Shown: positions 1-13,000 of the stretch, piece after piece
Numbering within the stretch: position 1 is the first letter of the stretch
Layout of the letters: each line of letters begins with the position of its first letter
From: Diprion similis
Lineage: Eukaryota; Arthropoda; Insecta; Hymenoptera; Diprionidae
NCBI RefSeq assembly: GCF_021155765.1
Contig: NC_060106.1
Span: forward strand, 18,068,031 to 18,132,030
Direction: 5' to 3'
DNA: 64,000 bases
Notes under the pieces: generated by a model
The model's database searches: none
Seen by the model: the letters and a program-made list of their open reading frames with translations, nothing else
What the model was told of the DNA's origin: nothing
Program-made: the position numbers and the translations under genes

Positions 1-3000
1 AATCGACCGTTTGTGAAATTGTATGTTGCGCCGTGAGGTTCGCTATACTTATAGGTATACCTATACCGTTGAAAAACGAAGCGGTGTAAAGATTTTTACA
101 AAACTTTTTCCCCAGTTTTCTCTCTCTCTCTTTCTCTCCATTCTCTTTTCCTCTCTTCACACCGGTACAACATGGTTCATGTTGTTATACAAAAGTCAAT
201 CTGAAGGAGCTTGCGTACATTTGCAAGCAAATAACACCCTCGAGCTTTTTAATTATTTTCAAGTTCTGTTCGGAGCTTTTTGATGCGTGTCTCGAGGCTC
301 AAAAGTTATCGACAATATGTATCTACTCATTGAAATTTTGATGTAAATCAAAAGAGAAAGAAGTAAATTTATACAAAATCCTTCATTATCTCTGCGGTTT
401 TCCATATTTTTATAAACAAATATTGGAATCAAAAATGCATAAGAATTTGAGGTTTGAAAACAGGTGGATTGGAAGAAACCCTGAGAAATCTGATGAAATT
501 TACGATCGGTAACTTTTCTCAAATAGACATACTGAGATATTTGGAAGGAAAATGTAAAAAAAAAAAAAAAAAAAAAAAAGGAACGGAACAAATGGTGGAT
601 GGTCAGCTCTCTGGGAATTGGCTTCCTTAACGAAGGGACCAAGTCCTCGTGACCATTCATAATGCTCCATAAACATATTACGACATTTCCTAAACTACCT
701 TGAAGTTCACCTGCAGCACACTAATCCTTTGTGAAAGACGATTAAGCTGAGAGGGAGAAGGTCGGGAGAGATAAATCCTTAAGCGTGGGTAACTGGTTGA
801 ACACGCCGTTTAATAACTGTGTTCGTATCCGTTTAAACATGCGTCATATGAGTATACATTTCTACGTGTGAAGGATTGACAAATCCGAGGAACCTGATTC
901 AAAGAAAATAGAAAAAATTAAACCGAGCAAAAGTGGAAAATTGATCTCTGAAGCTAATATATTCCTAACACCTATATATATATAGTTTCGTTGATTATCT
1001 AACCGATTTTCTCCGAATAATTCTGATGAAAATTTACTGACCAATTTTATGTAAATGATTTCTGCAGATTTTTTTTCGTTTCGGATTCAGGCAAAAAAAA
1101 TATTCAGATTCAGTTTCTTAAAATTTTGGAATTTAAACCACGGAGGGTGAGAATGAAAACTGGAATGGCGGATTAATGGAAGACCGAAATATGGAATTTT
1201 GAAAGATGAAAAAATTTAATAGGTATAATTATTAAAATTTAGAAAGTGAAAGCGAAGAAAATTGCAAATATAGAGACTCGAAATACAAAAAGGTTAAAAC
1301 ATATATCAGCAAAATCTGCAATCTGTAAGGGACTTTCTTCTAATATTCTTGGCATTATATATCCTGACCTTTTTATTTTTTCACTTCTCACACTTTGGCT
1401 TACCACATTCTTAACATTTATAATTCCACAAATTAAATTTTCCGCTTCTTAAGAAAATCAATATTATGGCCCTTCTATTTTTTCACCTTTCTATATTTCA
1501 ACCCCCACCCACCAATGAATTATAGATTATTGCAGATTATTTTTCTCGACATTGCGGACAAATTATAAGATGACTGATCAGGAAAATATAATTAAGCAGA
1601 TAACCGCGTTGTTTTCACCTTTCGTTAGCAAACTTTCAAGCCATCGGATATATTTAGGCTCCCTAGGGTTGCGATACACGGAGCTGGGGGTAGTTTATGC
1701 CTAGCTTTCCTCCGCCACTTGCTTTAAGCCCTCGATATAACCAGTCTAGGCGTATAAGGTGTGCGGAAGGATTTGAGAAGGGCACGAGAGCGGTCGAGTA
1801 TAAAAGCTGGCGGCTCCTCACCGTGCCGACCAAAGAGGAATATTATTCAAAATGAAATTTACATTTTTACGACGGCTTCATTTTCTGCCCCACCCTGCAC
1901 CGACCACCGCCCCCCTCGTGCTGGCATTCTTATTACACATCCAGGAAATAAGAATGGGAATAGACTTATTTACATTCAAGAACTCACGTGTCAGAGATTA
2001 ATGTCTTGATTACTTCATTCTCGAATAACTTTTAATAATGTCATGTTCCTTTTCCTACCGTTCAAGGAAAGAACCACAAAAATTTTAAAGTCTATGAATC
2101 GCTAACTGGGCAGATGATACGATAAAATATATAAGAAATTCTTACCGGTTTTCCACGGTTTTATTACCTGCACAAAAAATAGGGTAAAAATTATCTCAAC
2201 AAGAAAATAAGAAAAATAAAGCAATGGGCATACAATAACCTCCTGGTCCATTTTTCAAACCGTCCACAGTGTCACTCGACGAAATCCAACTCTTTTTCAA
2301 CATCGCGATCACTCGATGAAGCGAGGTGAAAATCTATTAAAAACCGTTTTCAAACCCATTTGTATTCAATCTTCAACACTCAGGGTCGAATTCATGATCT
2401 GCCGGATTACCGAGCTAATGGAATGACGATTCGTGACCTCCGTTTATCTCGCTATTCGATGCCTTATATTCAAGAAAATTTAGCGAACGTCATTGCACGC
2501 GAAGCGAGAATTAATGTAGACGATGATAACGGAAAATTGGGTCAATTTTTACGTCCAGAAAAACGAGCTATGAAGTGTTGAGGAAAACTCGTTACTTCGC
2601 GTTGCATCTTTAGGAAAGTTTAAAATTTAGTGAACCATGATAAAAAAAAATATACTCCACGTTTTTCAAAGCCAAAATAAATGTAACCAACTTCAACCTC
2701 ATCAAAAAATCGATCGACGGTTTCGATCGATCATCGAGTATAACTATTTCAAATTTGGATAAAGCCGTCATCCCATTCAGCGAACACGTTTCGTCTGATA
2801 GACGAAACGATAATTTTGTGAATATGAGCTCGCTGAATACAAGGCAATGTATTTCCGTATGGCAAAATCGAGGAATATGAGTAACGACAAATCGGCACGA
2901 ATGCACTATACCCAATGATTTGCACTAGTTGTTGTATAACTCTCGTTTGTTATGAATCAAATTTCAAACTACCCGTGTCGACATGACAGCTTTGTTTAAA

Positions 3001-3182
3001 TAATCACGTGTAACTCGATACCCTACAGTGCAATGTATACGTATATATTATCAAAGATAGACGTATAGAATATCATATTTGCCAGTGATCGTTGAGCTGC
3101 AGCGGATGACGTCACATTCCGACGAGTTTCTTTGGCGGGTAAATTGAATCCAATTAAGAGAACCGTGCAACGTCGCTGTTCG

Positions 3183-3205
3183 TATATATATATATATATA
3201 TATAT
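3183..3205. repeat. (TA)n microsatellite
   Basis: Uninterrupted TA dinucleotide run of about 23 bases. Confidence 0.9.
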
Positions 3206-4321
3206 GCTATGTTTAACGACGACAAGAAAAATAAGTGGATAGTATGCTGCTTGACGAGAGAAAAAGAGAAAGAGAAAGAGAGAGATGAAAAAGCACACGC
3301 GAACGATGCGTGACAATAAAGATGCACGGCGTACAGTCACGTGTAAGAATCTATCATCCCGTTGAATAAAACGATGCGATATTGCAGTCGTGAGAAGAAA
3401 GGCAAGTACTTTATTTTTCTTTTTCTTTTATTGGAGTATTGACGAGGTTGAGTGAATACGTAACGTTAACGTAACGAAACGTCGGTGAAAAAAATTATTA
3501 TCGAACAATTTTAAAGTGACTTTCAAGGATTTACTTAATTTCGAAGTTTATTTTGAAGTTGAGATTTTTCCTGACGATGCATCGTCAAAGTAACGTTACC
3601 AACTTTAATCACATGCGTATAATTGACGAGTTCGCGATTCGTCGGGAAATTAAATCGTCGCGAATAGATATTGGATGCGAATGTCGAGTACCTGCGAGAG
3701 CAAAGCCCCGGACATTTTGACTGTAAATTAAAGTCGTATAAACGGTGTTTTAACGACTCGAGGTATTTACGCGCGGTTTCATTCCAGCGCAAAGTACTAT
3801 CGGTTTGTCAACTTTACAAATAGTTAACGCTGCAACCGGGGCTGTCATAACACAGGCAATAAACGCGAACAATTCAAGCGAACAAATTGGAATAAAGCCG
3901 GTGAAATGTGGGTTGCATATTACAAAAAAGAAAAAAGAGAAATCTAATTGAAAATAAATCTTACAAACCGTCACCGAGTTGCTGTTTAATGCGAAAAGTT
4001 CAGTGTCGGAATTAGGAAAAAACCAGGGAAAAAAAATAAACTTCATATACATGCACGTAATACCCATCCCCTATGGAATTTGTTAATCGCGAATTTCGTT
4101 TGTTCGCAGTTTTTCAGAAAAAGACAAAAAAATCGAAATCACGGGCAAATGAAATTTTTTTTGGCCTAATGAAATCTCTTGGGGTGTATTTTCTGATCTT
4201 CTATCTATACATTTTTTATAATACACACCCACCGTACAACGTTTACGAATTAATATGCAAATATTTTTGTGTATATGCAGCATGATTTATTCATTATTTT
4301 TTAACCTATTCCGTGTACATG

Positions 4322-4323
<2 letters not shown>

Positions 4324-4360
<37 letters not shown>
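4324..4360. repeat. (TA)n microsatellite
   Basis: Uninterrupted TA dinucleotide run of about 37 bases. It is AT-rich on both sides and has no associated gene. Confidence 0.9.
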
Positions 4361-4363
<3 letters not shown>

Positions 4364-7300
4364 ATGTATAATGTACATAGAATTCGCGGATTAGTTGGCA
4401 ACGAATTTCGCCTGCCAGTGACGAAAAATTAAATTTGCATATTCATTATATTATTAATCTAAAAAAAACTCGAGATAAAAAGAGAATATCCTGAAAGGCG
4501 TTCGTTCGTTCGGTCGATCCTTCACCGTCTGCCTTGTGATGTTAATAAATCCTTACCAGATTATATGATTAATTCCTTAAGGAACCTATACCTCGCGGTA
4601 ATATAGTCTTCCAAATTTATGCGTAATAAAAATTCACACAATACACGAGTTGTAACCCCGAACACGGTAAAAAAAAAAAAAAAAACCTCCGATATCGAAC
4701 GGTTATGGAAATTGCATTGACTCGAAAACTGCATATCTTGGATAAAATAACAATTTACAGAGAGCGTTATTCCGTATACCTACTATGGAGCAATAAATGC
4801 GGTAAACTTTTTCGCGATCAGTTCGAAGTTTGGACGATCATCATTCGTAATGCCTGATTAAATCGTAACTTTTCTCATTACTATACCATACGCGAGAAAT
4901 GTCTTATTCATAAATGCAAGGAAAGTTCGATAACCTCGTTTCCACTAGCCTTTCTCTCCAAAATTTACGCTCGACAAATTCAACTATCAACTGTGCGTAT
5001 TAATAAAAATCGTGAATTGACGTTATAGGTATTTATATTGGCCACTATACACCCACCCCTGCTCTGCGTCTATTATATCCCAAGAGCCGGAAATTGATGG
5101 AAACGTAATTCCATACGACGATTTTCCAATAACCACACGTCGTCGAGCCAATGGTGGCAACGACTTCCGGAAAATTCCGTACCGAGGGACTCGAGTATTA
5201 AGAATCTCGACGTCGTTTTATGCGTGTCGAACTTCTTTCACCTCGATCGCTTGAATATACCGCGGATCCCAAGGGTTGGAAACTTGCAACGAATCGCTGA
5301 CTGTGTACCAGAGACTCGATCAACCATACAATTTTTTTTTTTCTTTCATCTTTTCGATCTCTTCTTCCCTTTTCACCCCTCTTGCCAATGTTAATGGGGT
5401 TTGAAATGACGATGACTAAATCCAATCTTGATATTAATACACGTTCAACATTTAAAAGTGAATAATAAATATTTGCATGCCGCATCCATGACGCCAGATA
5501 ATAATAATAATAATTGTCTTGTAGACAGAATGTAATCGTCGGAATGGTTCTCAGATAACGCAAATCTCGCGTCGCGTCGCCGCACGTAAGCTATATATAG
5601 TAGATTCCTCGTTAGTGCTTGCTGTCACGCACTGACCTCATAATGTATACTCTTATCATTGGGTCAAGTGGGATAATACAGCACGCGTTCACTCTGTTGT
5701 ATAGATAATTTAGCCAGGAACGCGATCCATCTGAATTCAAAGAGGAAAATTTCGCGTCTAGACCGTATTAAAGGGCATTTGTGCTGGAAGATCGAGATAT
5801 ATATAAGCAAAATCTCAGCACGAGACTAGAGCAAAAAAACGAAACTCTTACTTTGACCGTCAAAACAAATAGACTAAACTTACTGAAAACATTATTAAAA
5901 TACAAGATTGAAGTTCCCGACGTAATATTGAAACTAAAATCATTGTCTTGGAAAATTTTCGAACGAATTCAATGGAGTTTAATTACTAATATCTGAATAC
6001 ACTTTGCTTTTTAAAAATATATTGCTTAATTTCAGACGATTCTGCAGTTTGCGAAATAATGACTTTTACCAAAAACGAATCGTTAAATTAACGTTACGTA
6101 CTTCATTCTCTTTGATTAAAATTGCATTGTTCATTTGATCTATTGCTCTATAAATTAATAAACACTATATTTTACTACTATTAATAAATTATTATCGTCA
6201 AAAATTTATTTATTTTTTAAAATTACATTGAATTATTGCCGAAATTTATAATACCTATTCTTATACTTTATTCATTCGTTTAATTCATACAGATCTTCAT
6301 ATTTAATTCTATTGTTGTGCAGATTATTTTTTACCGATTTCCAGCAGCAGCGGACATCTGCCTTCGAGTACGAAAATCTATCCCCAGCAATTAAAGTGGT
6401 CCGTAAATTAACTCTTGTTAGCAAGGAAGACTTCCTCTTCGAATTTCTCCTACTATCATTCTCTCTTTCTCTCTCTCTCTGTTTCTGTCTCTATCCGCAA
6501 CCGAGGTGAAGAAAACCCGCTTGAGGCTCTCGAGGCTGGTCTGCAATTGAATTAGTCGGACCAGGTGGTAATTAGTTTGCGAAGTACGCGGTGTGTCTCG
6601 TGAATTGAAGTGCGAAGAGAGTAAGCCTCGGACTTGAGACGTCTCTCGGTGAAGAAGATCAAGTGTCGCCTCGCCTCGACGCCGGCGCCCCTTCATGCAG
6701 AACAATCGGGTCCATCCGTATAAAACTGTAACGTATAACGACGTCGCTGAGCCGCGTCGAGGAAATAAAATAAATGTGTAAAAAAGAAGTGAGATGAAAA
6801 AAAAAAATGGAGAAAAAAAAAACGGAGGAACTAAACTATATTTTCCTGTATAATTTTTCACAAAGCCGTAAGACGGGAAAATAAAGTATAATGCCGTGAG
6901 AGTTTCATCTTTGCGTAACTTTTAAAATTACGATAGCCTGCAGGTATATTTGACGCCACGGTTGAAAAGATATCAGCCTTGAAAGAAAACATTTTCTAAT
7001 ATATTATAAACGCCGGAAAAACGTCGTATCATGCACGGCTAGCTTGACGTTTTACATATAAGTTATATAATATATAACGAAACGCAAGAAACCGACGAGA
7101 CGAGAGAGAGAGAGTAAGAGAGAGAACGAGAGATGCGAAAAGGTGAATGAAATTCGAAGACGACTCCGAGGCAATATCTTCTCCGAACTTCTGAAGTCGA
7201 TATACTGTCATATCCACACGTCAAAACGTGCATTCGTATATTATACCAAGGGAAGAGGGGCGAGGGGGAATATTTTGTAGAAGAACGGTTCTTCACCCCG

Positions 7301-7411
7301 CGAAAGGTACGGATAGCAGGGGACAAGGGGGTGGAGGCGGAGGGTGACGATGCCGACGAGCCGAATGGCGGCGGAAGGGGGTGAAATCGCGGAACGATGG
7401 AAGGACGGAAA

Positions 7412-7438
7412 GGGGCGGGGGTGGGGGGTGGGGGGAGG
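7412..7438 (+). other. G-quadruplex-type G-run cluster
   Basis: Four runs of four to six G separated by single bases (one C, two T), in a purine-rich GC-rich patch at about 7250-7440. The pattern meets the standard G4 rule (four runs of at least three G, loops of one to seven). No gene is assigned here. It could mark a promoter or an unrecognised first exon. Confidence 0.6.
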
Positions 7439-7570
7439 AATAATACCAAGAGCGAGGGTGTGACAACGGCTCGCCCCTCTGTCACTGCGAGTTTACCCCG
7501 CACAATGCTGACACGCGCGCTTGCACTCCAGGCATAAATGCGACGCCTGCACGGTGGTGGTACCGGTACT

Positions 7571-7610
7571 CCACCCCCATCCCCGTCGCCCCATCCCCCA
7601 CCCCCCCCTC
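7571..7610 (-). other. C-rich run cluster (G-quadruplex on the minus strand)
   Basis: Repeated blocks of four to eight C separated by one to three bases, lying about 130 bases after the G-run cluster. It meets the G4 rule on the minus strand and is largely complementary to the earlier cluster. Confidence 0.55.
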
Positions 7611-9964
7611 ACGACCACTTCATGCGTATGCTCGTTGCGTTACAACGCATTTCCAGCATCCCAATTTTCTCTTTCTCCCTTTTTTTTCTGTCTCTTGCTT
7701 TAAGTTTGTCGAATATTTTTATGGATAATAACAAGTACATCGCTTTTTTATTCTATTTCTGTGCTCTGTTTGGGTTTATGATCAACCCTCCGTCTTAGAC
7801 CGAAGAGAGACGAATGACGGTGAAAAATATTCTTTGTGGATTAATACGACGGGTTTAGAGTTTCAATTTGGCTTGAGATATTACTATTTGCATATATGTG
7901 TAGGGCTTTCGTATGTGAGGCTTTCAACGCCAAATTGACCTGAGTCTGATCCTCGGTCTCTTGGATTAATTGATCTGCCATTTTTTATATTGTTGTTTCA
8001 GCTCTAAAAAGCAATCGAATTATTTTTCAAATTTTATCTTGAACAACTGCAATTACAGTTTGAATAATACAATATGTAGTAAATGTATATACGAAAGCAG
8101 AGACGATTCAGGCAAACTTTATGACGAATATGGTTCATTCAAACATTATTATACAGTTAATACCATACACTTAATTTCATTTTCAATCTAATCACACTCC
8201 TAAATTAACCTTGAATAACAGCCGGATTTACAAAATCAGTAGCAATTTGCAAATTGCATAACGTATTAGTACGTGTACGTTATACATACATATACGTATA
8301 GGTGCTTAGTTAAACCAACTTCATGATCAGGTCAATTGAATACGGTAATCTATTTAAGTTGACGAAGTTCCTCAGTTATCAATTAGCCGCTTCTAGCCCC
8401 AAAGTTCTGCGCGCTCTGAATTCACATCATATATGGTTATATTGCCGCAGACATGACAAGGATAAAATTGCGTAAAATTTAGTCATTTAGTAATTTGAAA
8501 TTAAATTTTTTCACCGTGCAAAACACACCTGCGCCATTGAATGAAACAAAACGTTATTAAAAATTGCACGATATCGGACGAATGGACGTTGTTAGAAACG
8601 CTGTTGTAAAACGAAATCTGAGCGAAAGAAAAAAAAAAAAAAAAAAAAAAAATGGCACACGGATACAGAGACGTGCAGAAAAAAAAGATAGCAGAGTTAT
8701 GAAAATGATGCAAATCGTAAAACCCGTCAACTACAAGCATCAACAAACGTGAAATACAAGAATAAAACAGGGTGTAAAAAGCATGAGCGCATATCGATGA
8801 AGTAGGGGACTGAACCGATCCTTTTTTACACTGTTATATAAATATATGTATATGTATACAGAAATACCGTAAACCAGCGAGGGGTGTACCATATAAACGC
8901 TACGCTCGATGTTTGTAATATTTATCAGTGTGGTAATAAAAACGTTCACAGTCCTGTATTTTCAATTTAAAAGCGCTGTAAAAACGTGAGCACATTTGAT
9001 TATTTCGTCACATTTTTCATCCATCGAATCAGCTCTGTAATAAACCAAACTTTTAAATCAGCTTGAAACGCTAAAGACGAAAAGCTACGAGTAAATTAAA
9101 TAAGAAAAAGCTCCACTGCATATGCGACAATCGTACCGATGCTATGGGGAATCGCGAGTGCAGGGGTGGGACCAGGTGTTGCCTCGATCCTACAATGACC
9201 ATTGTTGCTCACTGGTCGCAATGACTGTTATTGAAAACCTTTTTACCGCGGGTTGAAGCCGCACATACGGTGGCTTAATGACTCACGCGTCTAATGAATG
9301 ACGCCTCGTTGATTTTCCGTTAATTTTCAGCCTCAAAAAGGGGTGGTTGAAAGCATGTGGTACACTGCTTTCTAAATACGCGCGAGTTTTGAAAAATTAT
9401 TAACGTTTCTGCCAGCAGAAAAACAGGGGTTTCAAATTGGAAAAAAAATAAATAAAAAAAAAAAATACTCGCCGCACGTTATGGATGAAGGTACGTGGTA
9501 TGCATGTATGTACATACCTAATGCCGAACGAGAATTGGACCGGAAATAAATCAGCGCTTCGTAGCGCGGCTTGGACAGAAGGCGAAAGACGTATAGGATC
9601 ATTAGGGGAAGGAGCGAAGGAGTTATCCACACTTCTTCCGGCATCCCCCGGCGCTGTGTACCGCGGTATCAACGCTGAACTAAACTACAGGGTGAGGGTG
9701 GCTGCTGATCTCCAGTCGGAAGATCTCTTGATTGTTTTTGCTCGCTTTCTGTCTCCTCCACACTCTCCCATATCTCGCGCCTCCACCCTCGGCAATAGAA
9801 TTTCACCCCCGTTTTCCGCTTCTTGCGATTTGATGGATTCCTGTTTACGCTTTTCCCGGACTCCGGAGATACATATAGGTTATATATGTATGTATATATA
9901 TATATACATACTCCTCGTTGTGCGGAAACATTTTTTTGGCAGTATTTTTCTTACCGAAGAATAT

Positions 9965-9968
<4 letters not shown>

Positions 9969-10018
<50 letters not shown>
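9969..10018. repeat. (TA)n microsatellite, about 50 bases
   Basis: The longest pure TA run in the window. It creates artificial Ile-Tyr repeat open frames on both strands, which should not be read as genes. Confidence 0.95.
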
Positions 10019-10020
<2 letters not shown>

Positions 10021-13000
10021 TCTGCCGACAGACCAGAGTGTTCACCTTGGACCACTCGTCGCGAGCTTTTCTCATCTTTCCTTATTGCAGACTCCTCCAC
10101 CTCGATACAATGTCCGTATTAATTGCTCGAGCACTCTCGGGATCGATCCTCTGGGTGAAATTAATCTCTCTGAAACCATGCGGCCTAGACAGACGTAGAA
10201 AAAGTTGCGGAAAGCGAGGAGTTGAAGTAGATTTTAGTCCCCTTCATCCCGTTTCATTAAATTGAGCTGAAGCCGCTGAAGGAGGTTCCCTATCCCAAGT
10301 GATGGGCCCCAGATTAGCGTGTCCATAAAATAAAAACGAAAGAAAGACCGCAATGAAATATCCGTGCAAAGATCGTTTTTGGGAACAACGTGACCGAGTT
10401 GTTCATCAATCTCAAACCAACACAGAGAGTCTGAATAGCTGACTGAAAATAACATTCCAGTTCTGAATTCAATTGACGAGAAGTGTAAAGAGGGGTGTAA
10501 TTTCGTCGTAACTCGATGAACGGCCCAACGAATGAGAGGAGTAAGCGAGCGAACTGTGAATGGATCTTGCAAGAATCGGGGCCTGCCGTTTACACCAGGC
10601 TAACAAAAGCCGCGAATTAGGGTCCGCGAGTCTTTGCCTGTGTGTGTGTGTTTGTATATATGTTTGTGTTGAAAGGGTGGTATCAAGTTGCGCCCCGGCC
10701 GGACCGGTCCGATGGAATAATTATGTGCGGGTCTCCTTTCATACGAAGGCCACGTGCACGCGGTTACCACAGCCAAGAAAAGGTCCACCCTTGCACCACG
10801 GTGCGAGCATTCTACAAACCGAGTGCCTACTCGCCCCTTTTACTCCGCCTAACCGCGAACTCTGACGCTTCGAAGGCTTTATCGCTCTTCAACAGCGATT
10901 CGTGTTCCAGAAAACAAAAGCTCGAGACCCCGAACTGCGTGCTCACTACTGTTATTAACAATCCTAATGTCCACACGCACCCTGGCCTTGTTCACACTGT
11001 TCCATATATATTCTGAATCGCTTGGTCTTTCGCGATTATACACGCCTGCCCGAAATCATTAACAACCCTTTCTTGCAGTCGGGGTCACCATGGCGGTACA
11101 ACGTGGAAAGTGACAGCTGTCAACATTGCCAATGTGGTATTTCGTTGCTGGAAGAGTAACCATTAGAGTGTCAAAGTACAATTAGACTCTCCAATAATCA
11201 CAAGTACACTTAAGCAAAGTTAGTCCAGCCATTCCTGAACCCTTGACGTTCACCACAACTTGGTGAATTAGGTTGAGGGTTCATGAGACCACCATATGAC
11301 AAGAACTGGCAAAAAAATTACGAACAATAATTTTCTGACGTAACCGATTTTCCAACAATTTTCTCATCAATTTGTACGAAACCCTTGTAAGGACCGAGCA
11401 AAAAGAGTACCTACGTGTCGCAGTTCCTGAACCGGTTCGTCCTTAGACAGCACATAACACTGTTCCGTGATGTTCGCGTGGGAGAAATGATTGCAGTGGG
11501 TACCTACAGGGGTAGCTACCGCATCTGAGGGAATGCCAACGACCTCTGGGAGTAGAATTTGAATACGGTAGCGTCCCCCCTATGCTATACGCAAGGTACA
11601 TACTACCAACATACACACACGACGAGTTGTCAGGACGAAAAGCATGCAGAAGGGCTTTGTCACTTGGAAAAGGATGCGAAGAGTGCCGTGCCATGCCACT
11701 CGGTTCCTTGTTAAACTAGAAGGGGACTCGTAGTTTTTCGAGTGTAAGAACACGCGCGTGTACAACCTTCGCATTACGCTGGTCCTCGTCGGAGGCGGGA
11801 GGGAAAATTTTACCCCTCTACATGAACTCCTCGGGGAATCGCACGTTGGCGTCGCGTCATGGCGACGCATTCCAATTAAACCGAGTGTAGTGTCACTCAT
11901 CATCTCTCGTCGGTACTCGCACCCCGTGCAATTCCTCCCCCCCCCCCCATCGCCACTTCCTCTCTCCTCTTTCTCTCTCTTTCTTTCTCGCTCTCCGCAC
12001 TTTGCCTCCACTTTCTTTTTCCGCAATCTCTTACTCCAGACTTCGAAACAAACCCCGTTTCACTCGGTACTTATACCGCGAGGGTAATTAAGACACGGTG
12101 TTCACCGGAAATCCACTCGCGATTCTGCTTTGAGCTCTGGGAGTACCGGAGATTGCCGGGTTCGCTGTACTTGTCATTAACCGTAGAGCCAGCTGATTCA
12201 GGGTCCAAATACACGCGAGCAGATGAAGTGAGTCTGTTCTTCAAGGAGCGAATCCATCCCACCACTGGCACCAAAAGTACCTCTATATTCGCGAAGAAGA
12301 AGCTTGCAATTCTACGACAAAAGGAATCAGCACACGTCAAACACACGGTTGGAACAAGTTGTGATGCACTTCTCTAGTGTTCTTTGTACGATTGAACCAT
12401 ATAAGGACATCGCCAAAGGATAAAAAGAAAAACACTTGGAAGAGAATAAACGTAGACGAGTGGTATGCTCGACTATGCTAAACGAAATTCCAATATCGTT
12501 CCTGAGTCAGTTTGACAAGGAGTTTCAACCAATGAAGAAAACAATTTTATCCTGCAGACGCACTTTTTCTCAAACGTACGAAAGGGGAACCTTCAATAGA
12601 AGGACGTTGTGCTTCACCGGAATTCTCGCACTTTCCTTTACATTTTCGCTGCAAAACATGAATCACCCGGTATAATACACATGTGTGCGCATACATTACT
12701 CTCCACCGCAGTATATAAACAGGGTAGATAAACGCTGGCCGGGCTGCACACGTCCCCAGCGATTTACATACCGCATGGGCGCCGGCCGGTGGGCCCGGCG
12801 TGTGCTTCCATCGAGAGCTTTAACCATCTCCGAGGAACTTTGGAACCTTCGGTCCTCGGGGAGGCCGCCACCGGCGCCGCGGCTACCCTCGTAAATATAC
12901 TCCGTGCGGCTTAGGAACTCGAGTTCGCCATCCAACGGAGCCACCGCATATCCTCCTCTCCTCGGTCCATCTTCTCTTATACAGAATCCTTCCATGATGC

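Noticed and set aside
1140-1500. Possible inverted repeat with GAAAGATGAAAAAATT-type words
   Set aside because: The similarity is mostly A/T runs and falls to background outside about 20 bases.
9485-10198. 237-codon frame containing Ile-Tyr repeats
   Set aside because: Created by the (TA)n run and has no protein family features. The opposite strand is equally open through the repeat.
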